A stretch of DNA of 64,000 nucleotides from an uncultured Croceitalea sp. (GCA_947503285.1 CANNDD010000003.1:434001-498000), one strand, 5' to 3'; shown: positions 17,265 to 26,548, counted from the first letter of the stretch. Made by a program: numbers and translations. The notes: generated by a model not told the origin, from the sequence alone.

Positions 17265-18281
17265 ATGAATTCAGCAGATATCGCTACTGTAAAGACCTTG
17301 CTTGCGAAGCCCCAAAAAATTGTGATCATACCCCATAAGAATCCTGATGGCGATGCCATCGGTTCTTGTCTAGGTCTGGCAAAATTCTTGGAGGCCTTGG
17401 GCCAAAACCCTGTCATAATTGCTCCAAATGATTATCCGAAGTTTTTAAAATGGATTCCCGGTAATGAAGGGATTTTAAACTTTGAACGTGAGAATTCACA
17501 ATCAAAAAGACTTATTGAAGCAGCTAGCCTTATATTCACTTTAGATTTTAACCATTTGTCTAGAACAGGGCAAATGGAATCGTTTTTAGAGGCAGCGACG
17601 GCAAAATTCATCATGATCGACCATCATCAGCAACCTAGCGACTATGCGCTCGTCACCTATTCTGACGTCAGCATGAGCTCTACCTGTGAAATGGTCTATA
17701 ATTTCATTGACTACTTAGAAGGGGTGCCCGATATTACCAAAGACATCGCTACCTCCCTTTACGTCGGTATCATGACCGATACCGGTTCTTTTAAATATGC
17801 CTCGACCACTAGTCAAACCCATAGGGTGGTTGCCAATTTGATTGATAAGGGTGCCGAAAACATGCAGATTCATCAAAACGTGTTCGATAACAATACGCCC
17901 GCAAGATTACATTTATTGGGTGTTGCCTTAAATAACCTGGTAATCTTAGAACAATTCAAGACCGCCTACATTACCATGTCACAAGAGGAATTGGATAGGC
18001 ACAATTACAGTAAGGGCGATACCGAAGGTTTTGTGAACTATGGCCTCACCTTGGAAGGTATCATTTTTGCCGTGATTTTTATCGAAAACAGGGAAGAGGG
18101 AATTATCAAAATATCGTTCAGGTCGATTGGTGGTTTTTCGGTCAATGAGTTTGCACGAGAACATTTCAATGGGGGTGGCCATACCAATGCGGCAGGTGGC
18201 CGTAGCGACATAACCATGGAAGAAACGACCATACGGTTTGTCAAGTTGCTTGAAAAGTATAAAGATAAATTGACCCAATGA
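17265..18281 (+). CDS. DHH-family phosphoesterase (NrnA-like oligoribonuclease/pAp phosphatase)
   Basis: 338-residue DHH-DHHA1 protein. Motif order is PHKNPDGDAIGSCLGL (25-40), TLDFNHLSR near 92 (Asp), FIMIDHHQQPSDYA near 113 (the DHH motif), MTDTGSFKYA near 168, and the DHHA1 signature GGGHTNAAGGR near 310. The family degrades short RNA oligomers and/or dephosphorylates 3'-phosphoadenosine 5'-phosphate, and some members act on cyclic dinucleotides. Length and lack of membrane or GGDEF domains fit NrnA rather than GdpP. Its stop overlaps the gldI ATG by four bases (ATGA). Confidence 0.93.
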   Translation: MNSADIATVKTLLAKPQKIVIIPHKNPDGDAIGSCLGLAKFLEALGQNPVIIAPNDYPKFLKWIPGNEGILNFERENSQSKRLIEAASLIFTLDFNHLSRTGQMESFLEAATAKFIMIDHHQQPSDYALVTYSDVSMSSTCEMVYNFIDYLEGVPDITKDIATSLYVGIMTDTGSFKYASTTSQTHRVVANLIDKGAENMQIHQNVFDNNTPARLHLLGVALNNLVILEQFKTAYITMSQEELDRHNYSKGDTEGFVNYGLTLEGIIFAVIFIENREEGIIKISFRSIGGFSVNEFAREHFNGGGHTNAAGGRSDITMEETTIRFVKLLEKYKDKLTQ

Positions 18282-18826
18282 ACAGAGTAATCGTAATGGT
18301 ATTCGTGGTTTTGCTTTGTAGCTGTAGCGAAACAATACCCAGAAAGCCCATACAGGTAAAATCAGGCAGTTTTTATAAGGCTTCGGTTACCCGAAGCAAA
18401 GAAATTTTAGCTCAAGAAGAAGCGGTGATTCAATCCCTCATTGAAAAAGATACAAGCCATACCTATTTTTCAAGCGCAGATGGTTTTTGGTACCATTATG
18501 AAGTTCAAAATGCCAAGGATGAATACCGACCCAAGACCAATGATGAAATCGTATTCACTTATAATGTAATGACATTGCAAGGTGATACGATTTACAAAAA
18601 AAGTACGATTGGGCTCGTACAACATGCCATAGATAAGTCGCAGCTTTTCCCTGGATTAAGAAATGGATTGAAGCTACTGAAATCAGGCGAACAAGCAACT
18701 TTTATCTTTCCCTCATCCCAGGCATACGGTTACAAAGGTGATACCGGTAAAATTGCACCTTTGACCCCGATCAAATCAAGTGTAAACGTATTGAAGATCA
18801 TTAAAAGAAAAGATAGTTTAAATTAA
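18278..18826 (+). CDS. gldI: Gliding motility lipoprotein GldI, FKBP-type peptidyl-prolyl isomerase
   Basis: 182 residues. The lipoprotein signal has its Cys in VVLLCSCSET (about residues 14-16). The C-terminal FKBP domain (about 80-178) has ELFPGLRNGLKLLKSGEQATFIFPS-like features: LFPGLRNGL near 132, SGEQATFIFPSSQAYGY near 145, and PLTPIKSSVNVLKI at the end. In Flavobacterium johnsoniae GldI is needed for gliding and probably helps fold the Gld/type IX secretion envelope proteins. Translationally coupled to the nrnA-like gene; the cyclophilin-FKBP fusion follows after 14 bases, so two envelope foldases are co-expressed. Confidence 0.88.
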   Translation: MNRVIVMVFVVLLCSCSETIPRKPIQVKSGSFYKASVTRSKEILAQEEAVIQSLIEKDTSHTYFSSADGFWYHYEVQNAKDEYRPKTNDEIVFTYNVMTLQGDTIYKKSTIGLVQHAIDKSQLFPGLRNGLKLLKSGEQATFIFPSSQAYGYKGDTGKIAPLTPIKSSVNVLKIIKRKDSLN

Positions 18827-18840
18827 AAATAGAGATTTCC

Positions 18841-19947
18841 ATGAAACATTTTTTTGTTTATTTTTCCTTACTATGTATTGTAATTTCAAGCTGTAAATCA
18901 AGTAAGTACGCAGATTTAGGCGATGGTATCTATGCTGATATCCAAACTAATAAGGGTGATATCGTGGTCAAACTTCATCACGAGGCAACACCAATAACGG
19001 TCGCTAATTTTGTTTCATTGGCAGAAGGCAACAATCCTTTCGTTAGTGAAGAGTTCAAAGACAAGAAATACTACGATGGCCTTACCTTTCACAGGGTAAT
19101 GAAAGATTTTATGATTCAAGGTGGTGACCCCACGGCCACTGGTACGGGCAGCCCAGGTTATAAATTCAAAGATGAAATCGTTGATTCTTTAACACACTCC
19201 GGTAAGGGTATACTTTCCATGGCCAACGGTGGCCCTAAAACCAATGGAAGCCAATTTTTTATCACACACAAGGAAACCCCTTGGCTCAATGGAATCCACA
19301 CTGTTTTTGGAAAGGTCGTTAATGGTATTGAGGTGGTTGATAGTATCGCCAGCGTCAAAGTACTGGCGGGTAACAAGCCTGAGGCCGATGTGATCATGAA
19401 TAAGGTGGAGATCATTAGAAATGGTAAGGAAGCCAAAAAATTTGATGCCATTCAAATTATGACCGATTATTTTGAAGAAGCAGAAAAAGAAATTGCTGCA
19501 ATCAAAAAAATAAAGGCGGATTTCGTGGAAGAATTGAATCAACAACTTGAGCAGGCCGAGGGAACGGCAAGCGGGTTGAAAATCTTTTCATTGAAAGAAG
19601 GCGACGGTGAAACCCCCAAAATAGGTCAAAACGTTGCGCTTCAGTATGCGGGTTGGTTAGATAATGGGGACTTATTCGATACGAGCATACCTGAGATCGC
19701 CAAAAAATTCGACAATTTTGCCCAAATCAATAAGATGCATCGCGGTAATTTTGGGCCCTTGGTTACCAAGTTTAGCCCTGATGCCCAGTTGGCACCTGGT
19801 TTTAAAGAGGGTATGTTGACCATGAAGGTCGGTGATAAGGTGCGCTTGTTCATACCGCCCCATCTAGGGTATGGTGATAATGACTATGGCCCGATACCTG
19901 GCGGTTCGACATTGGTTTTTGATTTGGAAATGGTTGAAATACAATAA
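18841..19947 (+). CDS. Two-domain peptidyl-prolyl isomerase lipoprotein: cyclophilin fused to FKBP
   Basis: 368 residues. Signal with lipobox ISSC (Cys about 18). The cyclophilin domain spans about 30-195: YYDGLTFHRVMKDFMIQGGD (catalytic Arg in FHRV near 85), GKGILSMANGGPKTNGSQFFIT near 118-139, and LNGIHTVFGKVVNG. A helical, charged linker covers 200-240. The FKBP domain spans about 245-368: ALQYAGWLDNGDLFDTS near 263, APGFKEGMLTMKVGDKVRLFIPPHLGYG near 318-345, and GSTLVFDLEMVEI at the end. Both active sites look intact. Likely a periplasmic prolyl isomerase and chaperone working with GldI. Confidence 0.93.
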   Translation: MKHFFVYFSLLCIVISSCKSSKYADLGDGIYADIQTNKGDIVVKLHHEATPITVANFVSLAEGNNPFVSEEFKDKKYYDGLTFHRVMKDFMIQGGDPTATGTGSPGYKFKDEIVDSLTHSGKGILSMANGGPKTNGSQFFITHKETPWLNGIHTVFGKVVNGIEVVDSIASVKVLAGNKPEADVIMNKVEIIRNGKEAKKFDAIQIMTDYFEEAEKEIAAIKKIKADFVEELNQQLEQAEGTASGLKIFSLKEGDGETPKIGQNVALQYAGWLDNGDLFDTSIPEIAKKFDNFAQINKMHRGNFGPLVTKFSPDAQLAPGFKEGMLTMKVGDKVRLFIPPHLGYGDNDYGPIPGGSTLVFDLEMVEIQ

Positions 19948-19968
19948 ACGATGAACAACTTCAACATT

Positions 19969-20002
19969 AAAACCCTGACTAGCATGTCGGGGTTTTTTGT
20001 TT
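19969..20002 (+). terminator. Intrinsic terminator after the gldI-PPIase operon
   Basis: Stem AACCCTGAC / GTCGGGGTT (one G-U pair) around a six-base loop (19980-19985), followed by TTTTTGTTTTTT. The position 20-odd bases after the PPIase stop and the U-run make it a convincing Rho-independent terminator. Confidence 0.85.
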
Positions 20003-20033
20003 TTTCCGATCTTGAATTCTTTATTTTTAAAGT

Positions 20034-21107
20034 GTGACTACAAGAACAAAGAACTATTTGGCCCTATCCATCATTCCACAAATCATTTTTGTACAATGGT
20101 TCGGCAGTTATCCTGAATTGGTCGAAAAATATTATGCTGAGGGAATTTATCCCATAATTTCAAAATTCCTGAGATTTTTGTTTGGTTGGGTTCCTTTCTC
20201 TGTAGGTGATATCTTTTATACCCTTTTGGTTTTTACGGCTATTCGCTATCTCTATCTGTATGGTACTTCCATCGTAAAAAAACCGTTGGCATTTTTACGG
20301 CACCTTGGCCTAACCCTGTCCATAGCCTATTTTATATTTTATCTTTTTTGGGGTATGAACTACTACCGCCTGCCCATCAATGAGAAAATGGATTTTGATA
20401 TCGAATATACCAATGAGGATTTGATAAGATTTACCTTCGACATCATAACCTATACAAACCGTTTACAGGTCAAACTGGAAAACGATAGCACCAAGGCCGT
20501 CAAGATTCCCTACTCAACTAAAGAAATTTATGCTGAAACCTTAAAAAGTTATGATCGGGCAGAAAGAGTATTTCCGCATTTTGAATATAGAAATCCAAGT
20601 CTAAAAGCTTCACTGTATTCACTGCCCTTGACATATATGGGGTATGGGGGATATTTAAATCCATTTACCAATGAGGCCCAGGTCAATGCCCTGGTGCCTA
20701 ATTTACGTTTACCCTCTATAAGCGCCCATGAGATAGGACATCAATTGGGGTATTCTTCAGAAAGTGCAACCAATTTTATAGGGCTATTGGTCACTTTTAG
20801 TAGCAAAGACCCCTATTTTAAATATGCTTCTATTTCGCATGTTTTGGCGTATTGCCTAACCGATTTAAAAGCAAGGGATGAGGTAGCGTTTGAGGCACTA
20901 TTTAATAAACTCAATGTAGGCGTAAAGAAAAATTACAAAGAATTAAATGCATTTTGGGCACAGTACGAAAACCCGACCGAGCCCATTTTTAAATCCATTT
21001 TCGATACTTTTTTAAAGGCGAATAACCAAGAAAAAGGTATTTCAAGTTACAATGCAGTTGTGGGCCTGTTGGTTAATTTTTATGGGGATTATTGGTATGA
21101 ACGATAA
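20034..21107 (+). CDS. DUF3810 membrane protein with an HEXXH motif
   Basis: 357 residues, family of unknown function. Three hydrophobic helices lie in the first 115 residues (IIPQIIFVQWFG, VGDIFYTLLVFTAI, LTLSIAYFIFYLFWGMNYY). A soluble domain of about 240 residues follows. At His232-Glu233-Ile-Gly-His236 it has SAHEIGHQLGYSSE, the HEXXH zinc-protease signature, with a glutamate at 243 and the segment ATNFIGLL after it. A membrane-tethered zinc peptidase is a reasonable hypothesis, not an established function. The start is GTG at 20034; no ATG occurs at the N-terminus. It lies alone after the terminator, with a TATTTTTA -7-like sequence just upstream at about 20022. Confidence 0.85.
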   Translation: MTTRTKNYLALSIIPQIIFVQWFGSYPELVEKYYAEGIYPIISKFLRFLFGWVPFSVGDIFYTLLVFTAIRYLYLYGTSIVKKPLAFLRHLGLTLSIAYFIFYLFWGMNYYRLPINEKMDFDIEYTNEDLIRFTFDIITYTNRLQVKLENDSTKAVKIPYSTKEIYAETLKSYDRAERVFPHFEYRNPSLKASLYSLPLTYMGYGGYLNPFTNEAQVNALVPNLRLPSISAHEIGHQLGYSSESATNFIGLLVTFSSKDPYFKYASISHVLAYCLTDLKARDEVAFEALFNKLNVGVKKNYKELNAFWAQYENPTEPIFKSIFDTFLKANNQEKGISSYNAVVGLLVNFYGDYWYER

Positions 21108-21182
21108 TCGAACAATTCCTGATTTGCAGAAGTAACACTGTTGCCCTACCTTTAAAACGGACTAACTTCAAAACATACCTGA

Positions 21183-24128
21183 ATGAAAATGAAACTCTTT
21201 ACGCTCACACTTTTATGGTGTGGTGCTACTTTGTTTTCACAAGATTATTTTCCTGAAAATGATGGTGTCAAATCAAAGAACAACAACTATATGGCATTCA
21301 CCAATGCCAAAATCCATATGACACCCACGCAAATTATTGAAAAAGGCACCCTACTTGTACAAAATGGGAAGGTGATTCAAGTGGGTACATCGGTGGCCAT
21401 TCCAAAAAACACGATTATTGAGGATTTGGAAGGAAAATCAATTTACCCCTCCTTTATCGATGTGTTTTCGGGTTTTGGCGTGGAAAAGGCCAAAAGGGCC
21501 CCAGGTAGCGGACGTTCTCCCCAATATGAAGCCACCCGTGAAGGTTTTTACTGGAATGATCATATCATGCCCGAGAATGAGGCCATAGCCAAGTTCACCT
21601 ACGATGATAAAAAAGCCGAAGAATTAAGAAAGGTGGGGTTTGGGGTCGTCAATAGCCACTTTCAAGATGGTATCGCCCGGGGCACGGGAGTACTGATAGC
21701 CTTGAACGGCAGTGGAAATGATGGGGACCGTATTGTAGAGGACCAATCCGGCCAATACTTTTCATTTACAAAAAGTATTGCCAAAAGGCAATCATACCCC
21801 ACCTCCTTAATGGGTGCAACGGCTTTACTACGTCAATTACATCACGATCTCGATTGGTATGCCAAAGGAAATGTAACTACCAAAGACCGCTCTTTAGAGG
21901 CGCTTTTGGAAAATAAGGACCTTCCCCAAATTTTTGCCGCTGGGGGTAACGGCAATGTATTACGTGCCGATAAAATCGGCGACCAATTCGGAATTCAATA
22001 TGCTATTTTGGGCGGCGGTGATGAATATCAGCATATCGAAGCCATTAAAAATACCAATGCGACGTTGATCGTGCCGATCAACTTTCCAAAGGCTTACGAT
22101 GTTTCTGACCCATATACCGCCGAGTATGTGAACCTTTCAGATATGCGCCATTGGAATTTGGCCCCTTCAAATCCAAAGGTCTTAGAAGATAACGGGGTAC
22201 CGTTTTCACTGACCCTACATCAATTGAAATCCCCTAACGATTTTAAGGATATGTTGCTGAAAGCTATCGCCCACGGCTTATCAAAAACAAAGGCCTTAGA
22301 AGCTTTAACGACCGTTCCTGCCCGCATTTTAGGTAAATCGGACCATATCGGGACCCTACAACCTGGTAGACAGGCAAATTTTTTAATAGCTTCAGGTGAT
22401 GTCTTCGAGAAGTCCACTACCCTATTTGAAAACTGGGTACAAGGCACCAAGAATATCATAAATGCCAAAGATCAAAAAGACATTCGTGGAAACTATGATT
22501 TGAATGTAGGCGGTGAGACCTATACCATGGTAGTATCGGGGACCTTGGGCAAACCCAAACTGGAAATTAAAAAAGATACCTTGGCATTAAGCACTAAAAT
22601 TGAATATTCAGAGGACTGGGTCAATTTTTCATTTGCCACAGAAACCGGTGATAACTACAGAATGACCAGCCTGGTATCAAATGCTTCAGAAAACCTTAAA
22701 GGAAAGGTCGTTTTACCGTCAGGCAAAGAAAGTTCTTTCACGGCCAAACAAACCAGTTCTTTCGAAGCTTCGGAAAATAAAAAGGCAGAAGCACAAGAAG
22801 CACCGAAGTTGGTAGCACTGACCTATCCGAATATTGGATATGGTAATACCGTAAAACCACAACCGGAAAACATACTGTTCAAAAATGCCACGGTTTGGAC
22901 GGGCGATGCCATACTTGAGAATACAGACGTATGGGTCAAAAATGGTAAAATCGCCAAAGTTGGTCCTGATTTAAGGGCAAGTGGGGCGAAAACCATAGAT
23001 GCTACAGGTAAACACCTTACCGCTGGGGTCATTGATGAGCATTCGCACATAGGGGCATTGGCCATCAATGAGGCAGGGCATAATTCAACTGCTGAAGTTA
23101 AGATGCAAGATGTGGTCGACCCGAAAGATATTGACCTATATAGAAATCTGGCAGGTGGCGTGACCACCATTCAATTGTTGCACGGCTCGGCAAACCCCAT
23201 CGGCGGGCAGTCGGCGATCCTACGCTTGAAATGGGGTGAAGATGCTGATGGGCTATTGTTCCCCAATATGCCCAAGTTCATCAAATTCGCGTTAGGTGAA
23301 AACGTAAAACAATCGAACTGGCAGAGTTTTTCAAGATTCCCACAAACAAGAATGGGTGTAGAGCAGGTATTTATCGATTATTTTCAACGGGCCAAGGAAT
23401 ATGATGAAAAGAAAAAATCAGGCCAGCCTTACCGCTATGACGAAGAAATGGAGACCTTGGCCGAAATCTTAAATGGGGAACGTTACATCAGTTGCCATTC
23501 GTATGTGCAGAGCGAAATCAACATGCTCATGAAGGTAGCGGAACAATTTGATTTCAAGGTAAATACCTTTACCCATATTCTTGAGGGCTACAAGGTAGCC
23601 GATAAAATGGCGGAACACGGTGTCGGGGGTTCCACTTTTAGCGATTGGTGGGCCTATAAATATGAGGTTAAGGACGCGATTCCACATAATGCCGCCATTA
23701 TGGCAAGTCAAGGGGTTACCGTCGCGATCAATAGTGATGATGCCGAAATGTCGCGAAGATTGAATCAAGAGGCCGGTAAAACAATAAAGTATGGAGGCGC
23801 ATCTGAAATCGAGGCTTGGAAAATGGTAACACTCAACCCTGCCAAGTTATTGCATATCGATGATAAGGTAGGTAGTATAGCAGTGGGTAAGGATGCCGAC
23901 CTGGTCTTATGGTCCGATTACCCCATGTCGGTCTACGCCAAGGCGGAAAAAACATTGATTGAAGGAGCTGTTTATTTTGACCTTGAAACGGATAAAGCAC
24001 AACGTGAAGCCATTCAAAAAGAACGTAACGAATTGATTACGATGATGCTCAACGAAAAAGCAGGTGGTGCCAAGACCCAAGGTCCTAGACAGAATAAGAA
24101 GGCCCGTTTTGAATGCGAAACGCTCTAG
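21183..24128 (+). CDS. Secreted double amidohydrolase-family protein, only C-terminal unit intact
   Basis: 981 residues, signal peptide MKMKLFTLTLLWCGATLFSQ. It contains two amidohydrolase (imidazolonepropionase/dipeptidase-like) units. Unit 1 (about 30-440) begins with the usual composite beta-sandwich pattern (AKIHMTPTQIIEKGTLLVQNGKVIQVG) but where the metal-binding HxH should be it reads PSFIDVFSGFG, so this site is lost; it keeps the C-terminal IGTLQPGRQANFLIASGD. Unit 2 (about 560-965) has GVIDEHSHIGA with His620 and His622, GGVTTIQLLHGSANP, FTHILEGYKVA, NSDDAEMSRRL (catalytic Asp) and GSIAVGKDADLVLWS. The active unit resembles secreted Bacteroidota and myxobacterial amidohydrolases; substrate unknown. 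Confidence 0.9.
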   Translation: MKMKLFTLTLLWCGATLFSQDYFPENDGVKSKNNNYMAFTNAKIHMTPTQIIEKGTLLVQNGKVIQVGTSVAIPKNTIIEDLEGKSIYPSFIDVFSGFGVEKAKRAPGSGRSPQYEATREGFYWNDHIMPENEAIAKFTYDDKKAEELRKVGFGVVNSHFQDGIARGTGVLIALNGSGNDGDRIVEDQSGQYFSFTKSIAKRQSYPTSLMGATALLRQLHHDLDWYAKGNVTTKDRSLEALLENKDLPQIFAAGGNGNVLRADKIGDQFGIQYAILGGGDEYQHIEAIKNTNATLIVPINFPKAYDVSDPYTAEYVNLSDMRHWNLAPSNPKVLEDNGVPFSLTLHQLKSPNDFKDMLLKAIAHGLSKTKALEALTTVPARILGKSDHIGTLQPGRQANFLIASGDVFEKSTTLFENWVQGTKNIINAKDQKDIRGNYDLNVGGETYTMVVSGTLGKPKLEIKKDTLALSTKIEYSEDWVNFSFATETGDNYRMTSLVSNASENLKGKVVLPSGKESSFTAKQTSSFEASENKKAEAQEAPKLVALTYPNIGYGNTVKPQPENILFKNATVWTGDAILENTDVWVKNGKIAKVGPDLRASGAKTIDATGKHLTAGVIDEHSHIGALAINEAGHNSTAEVKMQDVVDPKDIDLYRNLAGGVTTIQLLHGSANPIGGQSAILRLKWGEDADGLLFPNMPKFIKFALGENVKQSNWQSFSRFPQTRMGVEQVFIDYFQRAKEYDEKKKSGQPYRYDEEMETLAEILNGERYISCHSYVQSEINMLMKVAEQFDFKVNTFTHILEGYKVADKMAEHGVGGSTFSDWWAYKYEVKDAIPHNAAIMASQGVTVAINSDDAEMSRRLNQEAGKTIKYGGASEIEAWKMVTLNPAKLLHIDDKVGSIAVGKDADLVLWSDYPMSVYAKAEKTLIEGAVYFDLETDKAQREAIQKERNELITMMLNEKAGGAKTQGPRQNKKARFECETL

Positions 24129-24162
24129 TTAGATGTTGGATGTTAGAAATAAAAATATCAAA

Positions 24163-25452
24163 ATGAAATACGCGATAATTACCTTATTTTTTTTCATGGG
24201 GATGCAGATGAATGCACAGCAAACCCCAGCGGGCAAACAATCAACGCCCATTACCATTGAAGGTGCCGTTGCCCATTTGGGCAATGGCGAAGTCATTGAA
24301 AACTCGCTGATTATGTTTGCCGAGGGTAAGCTTACCTATGTAGGTGATGCGGCTACCAGAATAGCACGAACGGGCAAGGTCATTGACGCGAAAGGCAAAC
24401 ACGTATACCCAGGTTTTATTGCCCCGGGCAAATCACTTGGTCTAGTCGAGGTCAATGCGGTGAGGGCCAGTAATGACCAAGATGAGATTGGTGATTTGAT
24501 ACCCCATGTACGCAGTTTGATAGCCTATAACGCCGAATCACAAGTTGTCGAAAGCATGAGGCCCAATGGGGTCTTATTAAGTCAGATTACCCCACAAGGG
24601 GGGCGTATATCGGGCACCTCGTCGATTGTACAATTTGATGCCTGGAACTGGGAAGATGCCGCCGTCAAAGTAGACGATGGCATTCATCTGAATTGGCCTA
24701 GTACGTTTCGAAGGGGCCGTTGGTGGTTAGGGGAACCGAGGGGATATCAGCCCAATAAAGACTATCGGCAACAGGTAGCCAAGGTGAAGACCTTCATGAA
24801 CAATGCCCTGGCGTACGGAAAAGCTACCCCAAAAGTCCAAAACCAACCTTTTGCCGCTATGCAAGGGCTCTTCGATGGCACCCAAAAGTTGTTCGTTTAT
24901 GCCCACGGACAAAAAGAGATTATGGATGCCATCAGCTCGGCCAAAACTGCCGGCGTAAAACATATCGTATTGGTCGGGGGGTATCATGCTCACAAGATTA
25001 CCGCCTTTTTAAAAGAACACGATATTCCCGTATTGGTACGCTTTACCCATAGCCTGCCCTTTTTTGAGGATGATGATTATGACTTCACCTATAAGTTGCC
25101 CAAACTATTAATGGATGCCGGTCTTTTGGTAGGTATCCAAAATGCCGATGCCTCAAACTTTCAAACACGAAACTTGCCGTTCTATGCAGGTCAAACGGTT
25201 GCACAAGGTTTGGATAAAGAAAAAGCCTTACAGCTTATTTCTGGCAATAATGCCAAAATATTGGGTATCGATGCAGATTACGGAACTTTGGAAGTCGGTA
25301 AAAGTGCCACGCTGTTCATCTCGGCAGGTGATGCCTTGGATATGCGCACCAATCAATTAAGTAAAGCTTTTATTGATGGGCGTGACCTTTCGTTGGAGAC
25401 GCATCAAACCGAACTATGGAAACGCTATATGGGCAAGTATCAAGGTAAATAG
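24163..25452 (+). CDS. Secreted amidohydrolase-family protein lacking the metal-binding HxH
   Basis: 429 residues from the ATG at 24163, which starts the signal peptide MKYAIITLFFFMGMQMNAQ; an in-frame ATG at 24133 would add ten charged residues ahead of it. Beta-sandwich part ITIEGAVAHLGNGEVIENSLI, then YPGFIAPGKSLGLVEV in place of the HxH motif, and a C-terminal closing segment GTLEVGKSATLFISAGD. It therefore matches unit 1 of the preceding 981-residue protein (same degenerate site; VRFTHSLPFFEDDD and YKLPKLLMDAGL in the middle) and is likely catalytically dead, perhaps a partner. The downstream gap (25453-25714) carries an imperfect GC-rich inverted repeat at 25480-25502. Confidence 0.88.
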   Translation: MKYAIITLFFFMGMQMNAQQTPAGKQSTPITIEGAVAHLGNGEVIENSLIMFAEGKLTYVGDAATRIARTGKVIDAKGKHVYPGFIAPGKSLGLVEVNAVRASNDQDEIGDLIPHVRSLIAYNAESQVVESMRPNGVLLSQITPQGGRISGTSSIVQFDAWNWEDAAVKVDDGIHLNWPSTFRRGRWWLGEPRGYQPNKDYRQQVAKVKTFMNNALAYGKATPKVQNQPFAAMQGLFDGTQKLFVYAHGQKEIMDAISSAKTAGVKHIVLVGGYHAHKITAFLKEHDIPVLVRFTHSLPFFEDDDYDFTYKLPKLLMDAGLLVGIQNADASNFQTRNLPFYAGQTVAQGLDKEKALQLISGNNAKILGIDADYGTLEVGKSATLFISAGDALDMRTNQLSKAFIDGRDLSLETHQTELWKRYMGKYQGK

Positions 25453-25479
25453 TTATAAGTTTTATACGGTTTGAAACAA

Positions 25480-25502
25480 ACCTACCCGTCCGGCAGGCAG
25501 GT
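25480..25502. repeat. GC-rich imperfect inverted repeat (REP-like)
   Basis: A short GC-rich stretch whose two arms are ACCTACCCG and CAGGCAGGT around TCCGG. It stands out from AT-rich surroundings after a gene stop. Similar short palindromes are scattered between genes in many flavobacterial genomes; only one copy was noticed here, so repeat status is inference. Confidence 0.35.
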
Positions 25503-25714
25503 ATGCAATTTGCTCACTGCTGCTTCTTATTTAACGGGCATCCATCGGTCGATAGACTTGGTTAGACGATAAATTTCAACCCCAATATCGTAAAGCCAGC
25601 TACAAGTACGTCAATCAGCATCGCACTTTGTAGATGTCATCCATAACAGGGTATAAATCACAATTATGGGAAAAAAAATGCGTTGTAATCCATACGAGCA
25701 GCCCATAGACATTT

Positions 25715-26356
25715 ATGAAAATTCTTCGAAATCAATTTTTCAATACCATAAGAAATTCCCTTAAGACGATAGTATTATCGCTAATCGTATCGTTAGGTTT
25801 GTTCAACATAAATGCACAAGTACAACTGAAGATAGAACCCGGGGTTCTTTTGAATACCGAATCTGAAAATTTAGGTTTGATGTTGAATGTTGAGCCCTTT
25901 ATCGAAATTTCAAGCAATAAGGTTATCGGATTAAGGTTTGGATTGGCCTTGAACCCGCAACGATTTGAAACCAATGATAGTTCCCAATTCTTTTTCGATG
26001 ATGTAAATGATAATGCCATACTTTCTTTTATGCCCACTTTCGATTATTACTTTAACGAAAATTACACGCGTCCGTATTTAGGTATGGGGTTTGGGTATTA
26101 TGTGTTTTCTTCAGTTGACATAGCCAACCCTTCAGGCGGTATAACTGAAGCACGTATAGATAATCAATTGGGATTTCTTTTAAGGGGAGGGGTTCACTGG
26201 GGAAAGACAAAATTCGGATTGGAATATAACTTTATTCCAAAAGCTGATATTAAAATAGCAAACGACCTCATCATTGGTACGGCAGCTAACAGTTATTATG
26301 GGGTATCGATCGGATTTATGATTGGAGGTACTAAAAGTACTTTGCAAGCACAATAA
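25715..26356 (+). CDS. Outer-membrane beta-barrel protein
   Basis: 213 residues with a basic N-terminus and signal peptide ending at about 35 (LFNINAQ). The mature part is strands of alternating hydrophobic and polar residues: LGLMLNVEPFIEI, KVIGLRFGLALN, NAILSFMPTFDYYFNENYTRPYLGMGFGYYVF, LGFLLRGGVHWGKTKFGLEYNFIP, and SYYGVSIGFMIGG near the end. This is the OmpW/OmpA-type small eight-strand barrel pattern (outer membrane beta-barrel domain). No function can be assigned. First gene of the looser accessory stretch. Confidence 0.75.
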   Translation: MKILRNQFFNTIRNSLKTIVLSLIVSLGLFNINAQVQLKIEPGVLLNTESENLGLMLNVEPFIEISSNKVIGLRFGLALNPQRFETNDSSQFFFDDVNDNAILSFMPTFDYYFNENYTRPYLGMGFGYYVFSSVDIANPSGGITEARIDNQLGFLLRGGVHWGKTKFGLEYNFIPKADIKIANDLIIGTAANSYYGVSIGFMIGGTKSTLQAQ

Positions 26357-26548
26357 GCCTTATAGTTTAAAATAATAGTATTGTACCGATGAATATGAAC
26401 GACCATACCGATTATCCTTCACTACGGATTTTCTGAACGATAATCCGAATATATGGTGCGTAAGGGATACATATGAAAATTTAGAATTCATACCAAAAAA
26501 ATAATAATCTAACTGTTCTACGCGGTTACAGACGACCAAAACCTTTCA

